Assembly (NCBI GenBank): GCA_039619475.1
Contig: CM077115.1
Coordinates: forward strand, 403,158,557 to 403,222,556
Direction: 5' to 3'
Length of the DNA: 64,000 nt
From: Icerya purchasi
Lineage: Eukaryota > Arthropoda > Insecta > Hemiptera > Monophlebidae
Part shown: positions 23,201 through 35,908 of the stretch, in pieces
Position numbering within the stretch: position 1 is the first letter of the stretch
Layout of the letters: every line of letters starts with the position of its first letter
Notes under the pieces: generated by a model
Seen by the model: only the letters and a program-made list of their open reading frames with translations
Told to the model about the DNA's origin: nothing
The model's database searches: none
Translations under genes and position numbers: made by a program

Positions 23201-25570
23201 ATGTATTACCTCTCAGTTAGATGTTAATTCGTTTGAACGCCACCTCGTATTAGACCCGCATACTTCCCATTTTTAATTCAAAAACAATGGCACCAAAATG
23301 AGATAGAATTTTAAGTGTATATATCACTGCGATTCTTACACACAGTAAAACATATGCAGGAGCATCTTTTAAGTAAATTTTAAAAAAGCCAGAATATTTT
23401 AGCTGTCTTTCAAATTATTTAGGTAAAACTTTTATTTTTTTTTTTTAGATCCGCCTTTTATTAATTAGGGGTTTAATAACGAACAATATAAATCATTATC
23501 ATATTTTTAATAAAAGCAATAAAAAAAAAAACAACAAAAAGCAACTGGTAATTATTTAATTGTATTTAATTTATTATTAGATTATACTATTTGAATAGAA
23601 GTTGAAACATCAAAAGTTAACTGCAATAAATTTTCTTTAACAATGATTACAACAGTGTTTTTCCAATTAATATCAATTATATAAAATATTTGAAGGCTTC
23701 GATGCATAATTCAGCTGTATATGAAAATGAATTAACTAATTAGAATTTCCAAATGTAGTTACCAGATTTTGAATATAATTTAAACGATACATCTCTTATT
23801 TCTGATAGAATATTCTTACAGGTAGCAAGTGGATTTTTTTTTTTTCCGGTCTAATGATATTATTCAGTAATTAATGAACGGTAAGCTGTTACATCATTGG
23901 CCCCAGTTAATTTTTGGTCGTAATTTTAGTTCGGCTGTTATTCATAGTGTGTGAACTAACACAAGTTATGATTTAGCCACCCATTGTTCTGAGTAAATTT
24001 GAAATATTTTAAACACTTTGTAATATTTTTATTTAATTTGTAATAATATATGAAAAAAATGGATACGAACTAAAAGGTAGTGACGACGAACCACTGAACT
24101 GTAAAAAGGCAGAATGAACGGTGGGCGATAATGTAAAAATTTACCAAACTATTTTATTATTGTATCTACTATTGGAAAAGGTTTAAGTCAACTCCCATTA
24201 TTGCTTACATTATGTTTTTTAATTTTTTCCTTTATTTTAATATCATTTTCAGTAGCACATAAAAACCGTATCTTAAAAAAAAAGTCCGTTAAGCGAACTG
24301 TAGTTAATATTTTCAGATTACACCGTTTATGAGCGTATATATCAAAAGGCAACTATGATAAATTATGTTGCCTCTAAACAATCTTTTCCGGAAGATCAAA
24401 TGTTTTAACTGTATTTATACTACATTTAACTATTTCAATACGTTATTTATTCAATAAATCAGCTGTTAAGTAAACATAAAATGCCACGGAGATCTGGATT
24501 GTTAAAAAAAGTTACTTTCTGTTTCGATAATTTTTTAAAACATAAACAGTGGTTTCGAAGAGTACCTTAGTGTTTAACTATTTTTCATGTAAGAATCTAG
24601 AATATTTACACGTAAATTATTGAATAACATTAACATATATTTTACACGTAAATTATTAACTTTTATTCTAAAAGTATCTTTCTAATGAAATGATATGTAC
24701 CTGCATTTCAAATTTTTCTCCCATTCTATAATTTTAGTAGTTTAGCATTTTATGATAAATAATAACGCTTATAAAAATAAACAAAAAAGTAAAAACTACG
24801 ATTAAATCTGATCCCTCAATCGGTAAATTTTAATTTGTAGGCTTTGTTGTTTTTAAAAGGAAGTTAAAAGCAAAGTTTTATTTACACTAATTATACTTCC
24901 AGGTACAATTGAAAATCTGTTGAATCTAAGCAGTCGTGATTGATAACGCTGACCATCAATTAAGTTTAATGATCTATTTTTTCTTTTATTTTAAAATTTA
25001 AAACTGTTTATTGCAGGTAATTTTTTTTTTGTTTCGCCTTTAAATACATAAAATGTATAATTTTAATTTTTTTTTTTGAAAAAAGTTTTGCATATTTAAA
25101 TGTAAACGGTTTAAAGAAATTATTTTATTTTTCAATTCATATTACAGAGTGAGTTTTAAATAGTAATCAAAATACTAGTCATTGTACAAAAAAAGTTTAT
25201 TTCTATGTCATATTTTAATTTTATATAGTACCAAAAAGAGATCGGACAATTTATGAATCTATATTTTAAAACATTAATAAGTGAATTAACAACTGAAAAT
25301 TGTTATGAAAATGAATGAATAATGTATCGTAAAACTGTAAACCACGACTACTAACAGTGTTAACAAAACTTTACTATTATAAAATTTAAAATCGAAGTTC
25401 TCGTATGGATTATAGAAAATTATACTGATTAGTCTACGGGTGTGCCGCATGTTAGTTGACATTATTATTTTCAAATCCTACAAATTTTGATGTATCACGT
25501 TTCTCTTTTGAATGATTTTAATACGAAGCGAACTAGTTAGTTGTGTACATTCGCATTTTTTAAAATAAAA
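20203..25570. other. Intergenic region between SKI2 and RPS29
   Basis: About 5.4 kb between divergently transcribed genes. The 20.9-22.8 kb part is purine-rich on the plus strand and reads as scattered, Lys/Glu-rich open stretches (for example near 21097-21288 and 21418-21615) broken by stops. This fits a decayed mobile-element ORF, but I could not name it. The rest is AT-rich with no recognisable gene. Promoters for both genes should lie near its two ends. Confidence 0.6.
25501..25509 (+). promoter_or_regulatory. RPS29: Possible 5' TOP start of RPS29 mRNA
   Basis: A pyrimidine tract TTCTCTTTT lies about 65 bases before the RPS29 start codon. Ribosomal-protein mRNAs normally begin with C plus a run of pyrimidines (5' TOP). 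The C at 25503 is a candidate cap site. This rests on position and composition only. Confidence 0.25.
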
Positions 25571-25632
25571 ATGGGTTTTAAAAATGTTTGGTATTCACAC
25601 CCTAGAAAATATGGACAAGGATCTAGATCATG
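25571..25632 (+). CDS. RPS29: RPS29 coding exon 1
   Basis: It starts at ATGGGT after an A-rich leader and encodes [20 protein letters not shown] plus two bases of C21. The donor is TCATG|GTAAGT. Confidence 0.96.
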
Positions 25633-25969
25633 GTAAGTGCCAGTAGAATTTTTAACGTAAACTATCGAAAAAATGAATAATGAATAAAATTAATTTTGAA
25701 CAAATTCTGTTAAATTATAGTCGCGCTTGTGCTAATAGACATGGGCTCATTCGGAAATACGGACTGAACCTTTGCAGACAATGTTTCAGGGAGTATGCTG
25801 GTGATATTGGATTTAAAAAGGTAGTTAAATTTTTTATAAGCGATATTTTAAATGATCTATGTTGCGTGTACTATCTACCATTTTTAATGATTACTGTAAT
25901 TCATACAGAATTATCTAAATTTATTTTAATACTAATTAAATATTTATTTTTTTGTTACAGCTGGACTGA
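25571..25969 (+). CDS. RPS29: Ribosomal protein S29 (uS14), complete, three coding exons
   Basis: Structural protein of the cytoplasmic 40S subunit, placed in the head. Exons 25571-25632, 25721-25820 and 25961-25969 join to 171 bases, that is 56 residues plus stop, exactly the eukaryotic length. The protein has the family blocks [43 protein letters not shown]. The four zinc ligands are C21, C24, C39 and C42. Introns are 88 and 140 bases, both GT-AG, and phases fit (TG|T, then AAG|CTG). Intron-containing, intact and with a poly(A) signal nearby, it is a genuine gene and not a retrocopy. No snoRNA boxes were seen in either intron. Confidence 0.97.
25721..25820 (+). CDS. RPS29: RPS29 coding exon 2
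   Basis: Acceptor AAATTATAG. It completes C21 and encodes [16 protein letters not shown], then [17 protein letters not shown], holding zinc ligands C24, C39 and C42. The donor is AAAAAG|GTAGTT. A longer reading frame runs on into intron 2 but is not the real product. Confidence 0.97.
25961..25969 (+). CDS. RPS29: RPS29 coding exon 3 (Leu-Asp-stop)
   Basis: After acceptor TTTGTTACAG the exon reads CTG GAC TGA, giving the invariant C-terminal LD of eukaryotic S29. The 3' UTR follows in the same exon. Confidence 0.93.
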
Positions 25970-26027
25970 AATTTATCGAAATTGTTTATGCATGTTAATG
26001 TACTATACTAAGTAAGAATTTATATGA

Positions 26028-26033
26028 AATAAA
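26028..26033 (+). terminator. RPS29: RPS29 poly(A) signal AATAAA
   Basis: The canonical hexamer lies 59 bases after the stop codon, in a sequence otherwise devoid of genes. This spacing is normal for ribosomal-protein mRNAs. Confidence 0.7.
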
Positions 26034-26279
26034 AATTTAAACATGTAAATTTTTATTTTTGTCATAATTTTAATTCTTTCATTATAAGTAGTTTGAAATT
26101 TTAAATTGTTTTACATAAAATTTACTGAAAAAAAAACCTAACCAAAAACCTCTTACCTCAAAAATTTGAATCAGCTGTACTTGCAGATAATTTAAAATTT
26201 TAAATAACTGCAATTTTATTGATCTCTACATTGAACTAAAAACGAATTAAAAGGTAACGATTTCATTTGTATTAATATG

Positions 26280-27135
26280 AGGTGTAGTAATCAAAAGAAC
26301 CGTGGTCAGTGTTCTAAAACGTTCGAGCTGGCTATACAATCGAAAAACCGAGAATGGCTAAATGGTAGTTTTAATTCTTAAAAAATCACTCGGAGCGAAA
26401 AATTTGAATACATTTTTTGATGTACTTTACTCATTAATGAATTATTTTATTTTTTTTTTGTATAAAAACGCTGCAGCGGTCAAACATTATTAATAGTAAA
26501 AAAAAAAATCCCATTCTCTTACAATTTTCCTCTAATTTTTTGATTAAAAGACTTTTTGTATAACGGCAGGTCTATTTTCATGCTGAGTAATATTTATATT
26601 TATTGCCAGTACATTTTAGTTAAAATTTTAACGAAACACGTAAAAAATTTTGTATTATACATTTCAGTTTATTGGGAGGGTTGAACCCTCAGTAAAACTT
26701 TTAGAGAGCTTGAGCTCCGGAAACCCCTTGAAGTCAGCGCATATGATTACAAATGTAAATATTAGATATCAAATAAATATTATAGGTCAGAATTATTTAA
26801 ATCGGGAAAGGGTAAATCAGCATGTTATAAACTTTTGTCATTAACGTTTGTAATAACAAAGTAAGCATATATTGATTGAGTTAGTTAGTGACCATTATAA
26901 CGGTAAAATATTCAAAATGTAAATAAAACAACTTCAAGAAACAGAAAAATTCAATTTTCAGTTTTTTTGTTTTTACTGCTATTTTATTTGTCTTTGCTTA
27001 AATTTGTTGGGGTTTGCTATTATACAAGCGGAAGAATGTTCGTGTAAACTCTTGTATAATCCTAGTAACCAGAAAATCGTTAGGATTTGGACCGGGAACA
27101 AATCGGGAATTTAAAAATTATATTTGAGTGGCTAT
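26280..27135. mobile_element. Older copy of the TIR element, split by about 500 bases
   Basis: 26280-26535 resembles 28053-28290: GGAGCGAAAAATTTGAATACATTTT versus the same region with AGCGAAAAATGAATGAATTTT, then TGATGTACTTTA, GGTCAAACATTATTAATAGTAA. 27040-27135 resembles the right end (AATCGTTAGGATTTGGACC, then GAATTTAAAAATTA, ATTTGAGTGGC). The intervening ~500 bases have no counterpart, so they look like a nested insertion. Confidence 0.6.
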
Positions 27136-28052
27136 AATCGCTTCAGTAAAATGTTAAATGTATACACAAAGTAAATTATAATGAATATTTTACGGTTTGA
27201 GTTTGTTTGTTAAAGGTACTGCATTTTCATATAAAGAACGTAACCTGCATAATGGTTTATGTGTATTTTTCTAATGGAAGTATTAGGAAGTGTCTGCCGA
27301 ATTATTTATAAATTAATAAAAAACTTATTCTTCATTTATTTAATAATAATGTTACTAGTACTTTTGATGTAACTTATTAAGTGTCTCATTTTGGTTGTTT
27401 TTATTATTTTGCCAAAATTATAGGAAAATACATTTTAGCTCAGTTATTTAACTACGTATTCGTTATATTAATTTTTCGAAGTCTGTTCCATTCTATGAAT
27501 GTATTGAACGTTGATAACAATATCAAGACTTAATTTAGCGGCATAAACTTTGCATTTATTGTAAAATTTTCTGACTACTAATTTTAGGATTAAAGGAATA
27601 TTATTTTTGGGATTGTCTAAATTTTTGATTCTTTAATCTCCTTGTTCTGTAAATCTTTGCCACCTACTACTTACAACATTTTTATATGATGCCGTGCTCA
27701 AAACAGGAAAAAGATTTTCTTTATTTCCACCGTCGAAGAGCATGGCTTTTAAAATATACAATTATTTAAAAACTATTTTTGTGCACATTTTTATTTATTT
27801 TTAATTTTCTAATCATCACTGAACAAGGATACTCCTTTGAAATTATTCCAAATTTATATTCCCTCGCGTTACTTGTTACGTATGCAGTTTGTTTTGTGAC
27901 TAATTGCTTACAAAATTTTTAATTTCCGATATGCGCACGTTTAAGTAATTACAATTTAATTATAAAAAGGTGTATGTCATGTATAAGTTAAAGGAGTTAC
28001 AAAATGAATAAAAAATGAAAAAAGATTCTTCATTATATGTTCATTGAACAAT

Positions 28053-28383
28053 AGGGTGGGGCCACTCAACTGGAAATAAGCCTGGAATTTTGTCGTAAAA
28101 TTGGGGGGTGGGGAGTAAAAATAGCCAAAAACGATATTTTTAATAAGAAAAAATCATTTGAAGCGAAAAATGAATGAATTTTTTAATGTACTTTATTCAA
28201 AATAAATTACGAAGGTCTGTTTTATTCATGTAAAATATGCTACGGTGGTCAGATATTATCAATAGTAAAAAAATTACATTCTTCTTTTTGTACAATTATA
28301 GTAATCAGGAAATCGGGAAGATTTGGACCAGGAAAACTGGGAATAAACCGAGAATTTAAAAATTACATTTGAGTGACCACCAC
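28053..28383. mobile_element. Non-autonomous DNA transposon with terminal inverted repeats (hAT-like)
   Basis: The left end AGGGTGGGGCCACTCAA (28053-28069) is nearly the reverse complement of the right end TTGAGTGACCACCAC (28369-28383). Length is about 330 bases with no coding capacity. The GGGTGG-CC start resembles hAT termini, but no 8-bp target duplication is obvious, so the superfamily is tentative. Confidence 0.6.
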
Positions 28384-30286
28384 ATTAAAAGTGCGCAGTT
28401 TGTTTTCTTGTTTCTGTTATTTGTTCAATGCGTTATTTATATTTGATTTTTATTGTTGCAATACAGCTAAGTTTTTTCTAAAACATCATTAATAAAATTA
28501 TACTTACTGAAAAAATTGTAAAAATAAACTCTTATTTAATCCAACAGTAGTTAAAATAATATGTAAAATCTGATGTAGCTTTCGGTAATTAATAAATATA
28601 ATTTCTTCGAAAGAGTATTATAAAAAATAGAAAACAATAAAAGCTATAACATTAGAATAAGTAAAAGACGATTAGTTACATCCTTGTGTATTTTTTGATA
28701 TATTTTTTGTTTAACTTTTTTTTTTCACTTTTTGAAATTTTAATCCTTGAAAATTGATTTTTACTTCTAAATTTTTTGATCTTTGGATGTATTCCTTAAT
28801 ATTTCAGTGAATGTTAATTTATCAGTATTATCCACTTCTTAGTTAACACGCTTAGGACATAAAATTAAATACTTCATTGAGATCTATGACTGTTTGAACA
28901 TCAGATATCAAAAGTATACTTATGTTTCGTGTCCTATACTTCAAAAGCATTATTAATAAAATTGTGTTATTTGCTTTTGATCCTGTAAAATATAAATTTC
29001 AATTTGAGCACGGTAATACCAATTTTAACCGATGTTCTTGTAATTTACTTATTAATTTTGATGATTTTGTATTCTTAAAATCTGAAATGTAAATAATTTT
29101 CGGGACATAATTATGGTATTAAAACTCAAGGCAAGGTTTGTTTTAGTTTATAAATTATTGATGACGGTACTCGTTTTCTACAATGTACTAAGATGTTTTT
29201 ACTAAATAAATTTTTACTTATAAATGCTTGAATTCATTAGGTACGTTAAGTAAGATGATTTTAGCATTTTGTTGAGTCATTTATGTTATAGTGTAGACGT
29301 GTATTGTGCAAAGGTTAATCGTTCGATTTTATGTTCTCTGTTTATTAATTGTTTTTATGTCTATGCTTTAAACTTATAAACCCTTTTATACGCAATTTAA
29401 GATTTTGTACGCCTAAATATTTTTATGTTAAGTTAATTTCATTTTATCATTTATGCGCATATTACCTCATTTTTAACATAATGATATAATATTTTGCAAA
29501 TTAAAAATAGGGATAAGATTCCTTTCGTATATTTTATGATGTATATGGTAGGCAATACGCAATGTTTTGGTTTGTTTGTAAATTCAGAAATAACTTAATA
29601 TTAATATTCTATGTTTAAAAAAAAAAAAAAACAAGACGTTATTATTGCTACTGCAAAGATGATTACGAATGATATGCCAACTTGGAAGTAAGTTAAATTA
29701 AGCTAAATTGTACGTCAGTTGTTTATGACCCTAACGTCAAAACAGACAATTTGTTTCTTTAGATCTATATATTCCCACCGCGTGTCAGTTTTGAATTAGT
29801 AAATTGTTCACTTTGTTTTGGACCGATAAAATAATTTTGTTGTAGACCAATATCACAAAAACGAATAAAGTATAATGTTATGTGCCTATTTATGTTTTTA
29901 GTCCAACGTTTTACAAAAAGTTACTAAAATTATGTAAATTATAAATAGTAAATGTTTAATATCTGGATGAATCGCCGGAGGTAAAATCCGTTAAATCATC
30001 TTTAAATTTAGAAATATAAAAATATGTACAAGGAAAAGAAAAATAAAACTTCTAAACTGAAACTTATAAACAATGGCGTATTGAAAGCAACAAAACCAAT
30101 ACTAAATATAATAGGATGGAACGTGTAAATATTTATAAATAATTGATATGGTCTTGACAATTTATACTAAAAATTACTTAGATCAAAATCTTTAACTTTT
30201 AACTGGTATAAGCGACATCTGGACTGCCTACAGGTAATTTAAAAGTCGTATTTTTGTAGTGGAAGGCCAACAAGTGTATCGTTTTG

Positions 30287-30514
30287 TACAGGGTGCGGCA
30301 GCATAACTTCCTTTTTTTAAATGCGCCACTTTTTTTCTACTAAATTTTTTAAAGAAATAACAGAAAATCGAAATAACATACTCTAGATCCCATTGGCAAT
30401 ATGTATGCTTCTTTCCTTGCAGTTTTATTTCGATTTTTTATTATTTCTTTAAAAAATTTAGTAAAAAAAAAATGGCGCATTTTAAAAAAGGAAGTTATGC
30501 TGCCGCGTCCTGTA
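30287..30514. mobile_element. Foldback MITE with long inverted arms
   Basis: TACAGGGTGCGGCAGCATAAC at the left is mirrored by GTTATGCTGCCGCGTCCTGTA at the right. The arms continue inward for about 90 bases (AACTTCCTTTTTTTAAATGC, GCGCCA, TTTACTAAATTTTTTAAAGAAA with few mismatches), leaving a loop of about 45 bases. The flanking TA on both sides would fit a TA target-site duplication. No coding capacity. Confidence 0.85.
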
Positions 30515-31183
30515 TAATGTAAAGTCCATACTTATTTGCACTTATTTACATTTATTTTTATGTAAGTTTAAAATATTCAGTAGTGTATCGAAAAGCTACG
30601 GTTGATTTATGTTACTTTTTTCGAGCGTTCATTATAAAAAATTTGTTTTGGAATAAAAATAAGTCAGAAACTACATATATTGCAGTGGCGAAACAAAATA
30701 AATGATTGTGTGGTTAATATCAAGATAACATTTGAAGACAAAGATATTGAAAATGATGTTACGTGGTTATTGATTATTTTTGTGATGGCAATTATAGTGC
30801 CAAAATGAAATACCATGAAAATGTAGAGAAAAAACATTGTTGAATAAAGAAAGAAAGAATATTCATTTACGAAGAACTATTTCAGATGGTCCGTTGAAGA
30901 TGTATTTACAATCAATTTTAATCTGGGAATTCGATAATTGCTGATAATAGTGGTAATGTTTCCATACGTTATTTGATATTTTCAGTCCTCCGATTCAATG
31001 TACAAATGAAAAATTTACCATTTAGAGAACTTCGGTATATATTGCTCAATTAAGAACATTTTATATGGCTTTTACATTTTTTAAGATGAATAATACAAAA
31101 TAAAGGACATCAGATTTGCTATGAGTTTGAAAAGATTCAAGGTTTCATGTTATTCTATTTCACAATCTTAGTAGAAAAGGAAT

Positions 31184-31202
31184 ATATATATATATATATA
31201 TC
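31184..31202. repeat. AT microsatellite
   Basis: A pure alternating TA/AT run. A similar one occurs near 34415-34432. Confidence 0.8.
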
Positions 31203-32513
31203 TTGTTGATTTATGAAATCTTTATTCTTAAACGCATCTGGATCAACGTTTGCATGAATGTTCCTTAAACTTAAGCTATAACTCACTGAATAAATATGAC
31301 TGTGTTTGGTACTGTTGGGGAGGGGGGTGTAATGCAAAATCTTTCCAAAAGAACAAAAAAAATTTTTATGCAACCTTCATTTATTTATTTTTTTTTGTCA
31401 TAGTTTCTGAATGATAAAATAGATAAAATATTACAGTATTAAATATGAAGACACAAAAGCGGTAATAAGACGGATGGGAATTTTTTATGCTTTCCTCGTC
31501 ATAAAAATTGATATGTTTTTCATTTCAGCATTTATCTTAAATAGGGATAGGTTTATTTCACAAATATCAGCGCCGATGAAAGTTGATCAACTTACAATCA
31601 ATATGAACAGCTCTCTTCTATATTAATGTAATGAAATTGCAGAGACGTTTCTATGAGTTCAAGTTTCTAAATATTATGCTTGGAATACATTAAAATATTT
31701 TGCAGAATAAAGCCAGATTTTAATATGCAATCATTGAAGTACTCGATATGGACCTTGGAAATTTATGATGTAGCTTGGTTTAAAGTCAGGAAGTTCCGAT
31801 ATATTTTATTTTCACATAAGGAAAAACAAGAAATATTGTTAATCAAGAAGTTCTAACAAATTAACATGCATAAATGTAAGCGTTAATTAAATTAAAAACC
31901 ATTTGTATGTATAACTAACTTTGGGCTTACATCAAAAATCTTGTTACGATAGTTACGTCAAAGCAGAAACATTTTCTTAACAAAAGATCGGTCTATCAAG
32001 TTCACATAAGTATTCTAAACGATTTGTGAATTATGTCGAGAAGATTATGTCAAAGGTAATTCTAGTTAGGAATTTCCAATCAACTCGGGAAAAGTAATAA
32101 GCTTTAATGAACATTCAAAAACGAACATGACGAGTGAGTTATCAGTAATGAAGATTAACTATACTTCATGATATTTTTTTTGGTTATATATTATAAAAAA
32201 AAAATAGTAAGAAAAGGCTAAATATTTTTAGTTTTTCTTTTAAAAAGATTGTATACCATAAATACTCCGCCCCAATAATTTTAAGTACGATCTACTAACC
32301 TTATCCATAAGTGAATCCTACATCATTTTTAATTCCGCCCTAAACTAGTATATTTTGTAATGGTTGAAAAAGTAATTATGAAATTGAAAATCAAAAAATG
32401 TGGTCAGTAACATATTGATCTTACTCTAAAAAGGCTGGTACTGCGGAGGATTGTACGGTATCTTGAGTTTTTGCACTAATTCCAAAATATTTTATCTAGA
32501 TTTTGACATTTTT

Positions 32514-33256
32514 GTCTTTACTTTGGCACATAAACTCAAAAAGCGTCACGAAATAGAATGGCGCGCCATAAATATTGGATCCAAATTGATGCATTGTGCC
32601 TACAAGGGTCACACAGAAAGTAAGGTTCCAAAACCCGTCGGATGGGTGTAATAATAAACGAAAATTAAATTTAAAACTTACATTTTATTGCTTGAACATT
32701 TTACAAAGTTTTTGATATAAAAACCACCAACTTTTCGACACTTACCCTATAACATTTTCCATCCGGTCTAGTGACTCAATATTTTTAAGAAATTCGTTAT
32801 CCGCCGGATATATATATATTTTTGTTTTAATTGAGAAAATAAAGCGTTATCACTTGGGCAAGATCCGAACTGTAGGGTGCATTTAATTGACAACTCGACA
32901 GTAAGTTCTTGGGTAATGTTCGCTGTGAGTGGCCGTGCATTGTCGTGCAACAGTTAAATTGCTTTCTAAATTTTTATTTCTTTCCTTAAACTGATGAGTG
33001 TTTCCAGTAGTTTAAGCCGTTAATGGTCTGTCCACGCTCCATGAATTCCACTAAAATAATGTGATCTCTTTGTTGTCTCAAAACATCAACATTGGACGGA
33101 TTTTCTATAAGATTAAACTAATAACGGCGCAATAACCAAACTAGTCTCGTTTTAAAGATAAAACGATTACATTTAATAATTTTTTGTTGCACAGTCGGAA
33201 AGAATGACGTTTTTTCATGTCTTTACTTTGACACATAAACTCGAAAAGCGTTACGA
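32514..33256. repeat. Pair of ~37-bp direct repeats flanking a mariner relic
   Basis: TCTTTACTTTGGCACATAAA and the following CTCAAAAAGCGTCACGAAA at 32514-32553 recur, with three or four differences, at 33219-33256. The ~700 bases between them contain the mariner relic. Confidence 0.7.
32690..33135 (-). pseudogene. Mariner-like transposase relic
   Basis: The minus strand gives, across stops and frameshifts, ILVEFMERGQTINGLNYW, then a shifted HDNARPLTANITQEL (the second catalytic Asp is in HDNARP), then SDNALFSQLKQ, a degraded form of the usual SPDL-P-D-HLFP-LK. A tail like WTGWKML-GKCRKVGGFY follows. This is the C-terminal half of a mariner transposase. The N-terminal DNA-binding half was not found. 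Confidence 0.75.
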
Positions 33257-33822
33257 AAATTTCATGTATTTACTTAGATACGACTAATTACTAATAAGAG
33301 AGCATTTAATGAGACTGATTTCCCACATACGCGAGTACGCATTCAACAGAAGTAGATTAAAGTGTTTCCTTTAACGACATGTAAAGACTTGTGAAGATCG
33401 TAGGTTTGTGTATTTCACACGTCATTTCCTCAATATGACCACCCTTAACGATAATGATGTAAATAAGGAACCTTGTACTAGCGGTAGTTAGTTGTTAAAT
33501 GTATACTTTTGCGCATACGTTGCGATATAATATGTACAGGGTATTTACAGGTTGCATGGCGGCATTCTCATGTCGACGGAGGCCGCAAAGCCCGACAGGC
33601 TGTACAAAGCCCACTTTTAAGAGAAAACATGAAAATGTCTCACTGTGTTGCGGACTTGTATGCAAGCTGATTTCAAAGATTCTGGACGAAGTAGATAGTA
33701 GACTTTATGAGCTAATGATGTGTAATTATTTCTAAGATGAAGGCCATAATAGAATGTGATAAGCATAGTGATTCGATCCCAGAGGTATATCTGGCTTTTG
33801 CAAGTATGTTGGTACTAATAAT

Positions 33823-33834
33823 GGGGGGGGGGGG
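33823..33834 (+). repeat. Poly-G run of 12
   Basis: An uninterrupted run of 12 G in AT-rich DNA. Comparable runs occur at 35895-35908 (14 G) and around 48018-48028 (11 G). Confidence 0.9.
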
Positions 33835-35894
33835 TGATCCTGCAAGTTTCAAACCTCTATCTATTTTGGTTTTTGAATAAATCGAAAAAAACGACAAAAA
33901 CCCGAAAATATTTTTTTTATCTTATTATTAAGTTAAAGTTAAAGATGGATTTTTAAGATTAAGCCAAAATAATACGAATTCACTACGTACTTGTAAAAGT
34001 TCCGTAGCATAGTATTTTGTAATTTTTTGTGAGCATTATTTTTACTTCGGCCGTTCGATTTAATCCACATACAATGTTATACATATGTACATAGTGTCGA
34101 TGACGTCTGTGTATTGTCCACAGTTTTGAATCTTACGCAATTACATCACATAAATTACGAAAACATTTATGTAAATTGAATCAGTTAAAAACGATGATAA
34201 TTAAAATAGTGTTAATTTATTTAAATAAGATTATTCCTCCATATAATGATGTTAACTCTTTGACGTTACAGTTAAACAAAAGATTAACGTGCGCTGGACG
34301 TATCTGTACGGAAATCAGAGTTACTGTTTGTTTCAGATAATCGTTATTCGAACCTACCATTAGAAAGCCAATTATTAATACGTCAATCTATAATTAAACT
34401 AGTATGAATATACAATATATATATATATATATTTTCAGTCCTGAAATTATATGTATAAATTTACAGTTAAATTAATGGGAACAAGTTGATGCAATACAGA
34501 TAAGATGATAAAACAACAAAAGTATGCTAAAAAGGTTCATCGATTCACTATGTTTCCTTGTTATGCATGAACTACTCATTCGAAGTCATCCTGAAGAATT
34601 TGATTTTGATAATAATTACGTAAACTTTTTTGAATTTTTATGTATGTACAATTTTGTACTAAAAGTTCATCTAGAGGTATCTACAGTATTTCACGGCACA
34701 TATATTCGTGTATGAAATGTTTTAATTTCTTCGATCAATTTTGTTCAAACTAAGATTAAAGAAATTAGAAGTGGGAAATCTGTTGTAAATTATTGTATCC
34801 AACATCGGTACTTCAGATGAGTTACAGCTATCATTAATTATACGTTATGTTAGCAGTTACACTGGAGAACTACATGGAGGGATTATTAAAAAATCATAAA
34901 TATTCGTATTGATTTATTTGCTGATGATATACTTAAGAATATTAAAAGTACAGTTTAATTAAATGATTTAGCCGGAAAAATTATGACATCAGCGAACGAT
35001 AAAGCAACAGTGATGGCTGGTCAACTTAGACGGTTATGTGTCAAAGTTGAAGAACCATTCAAAGGCCATTATTTAACCAATATTTTAATCATTCGTTGAA
35101 TGTAGTTGTATCACAGTCATCTTTAAATAAAGAAGAGCATAGAACTTTTTGTTGCTAAAATCTACGAAACGTGATCACGCATCAGCCAATTTTTACACAA
35201 AAAAGTTGTCGAGAAATACATCATCTCTATAGCATTTTTTTTCTACATTAATACACATACATTTAAGGACCATCGTGATTGTTTTGTTGACTTCTTTGAA
35301 AATATAATTGAAGAAGTCGAATAATGAAGTAACAAATCCATCCCAGCAACACGAAGGTTCCTGAAATTTTTGATTAAATTCCAAATTTTGTTTTCAATAG
35401 AATGGGTTAATTGACGTTTCATATGACGCAAGAGCAGACGAGTGTTTCTAAATTAACCGAGAATTTTAGACGGTGCCACCGATCAATACATTTTTGGGGG
35501 ATAACTGCATTTTTTAACAAAATATATTTTTCCATTTTTAAATGGTGAGGGGGGTAAAAATATAAACATTTTCGGAATTTTCTGCTTCAAAATATTGTAA
35601 ATAATGAATAGTAAAATAAAAAAGTAATAAAATATGTGCTTACTTCGTAAAATTTAACAACAATAATGAACAAAATTGATAAAAGGTAATATTAATTTTG
35701 AAACATTTCATAAAATGTAATAATATCTTTTTAAGCAATTCGGATTTATTCGTAACAACGTCACAAATGTACATCGTAGCAATCTAGAATTGATAAAACT
35801 TATTTTTCAATGTTCATCGGTATGAAGCTAGACTGCAAATTTTGCTTCAAAGTTGTATACACTGTAGGGATAAATTCAGGAATCTATTTTTTTT

Positions 35895-35908
35895 GGGGGG
35901 GGGGGGGG
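35895..35908 (+). repeat. Poly-G run of 14
   Basis: Fourteen consecutive G following a run of eight T. It could form a G-quadruplex and is a likely site of sequencing-length error. Confidence 0.9.

Noticed and set aside
25680..26015. A 111-codon plus-strand frame
   Set aside because: Only its middle (25721-25820) is real: it is RPS29 exon 2. The rest reads through introns, and the true protein ends LD-stop at 25969.
33499..33735. Frame with a CRRRPQSPTGCTK stretch
   Set aside because: Less AT-rich, but no known motif, no splice context and no homology that I can name.
34980..35450. Possible transposase-like segment (MTSANDKATVMAGQLRR and following)
   Set aside because: Too short and degenerate for me to assign to hAT or any other family.
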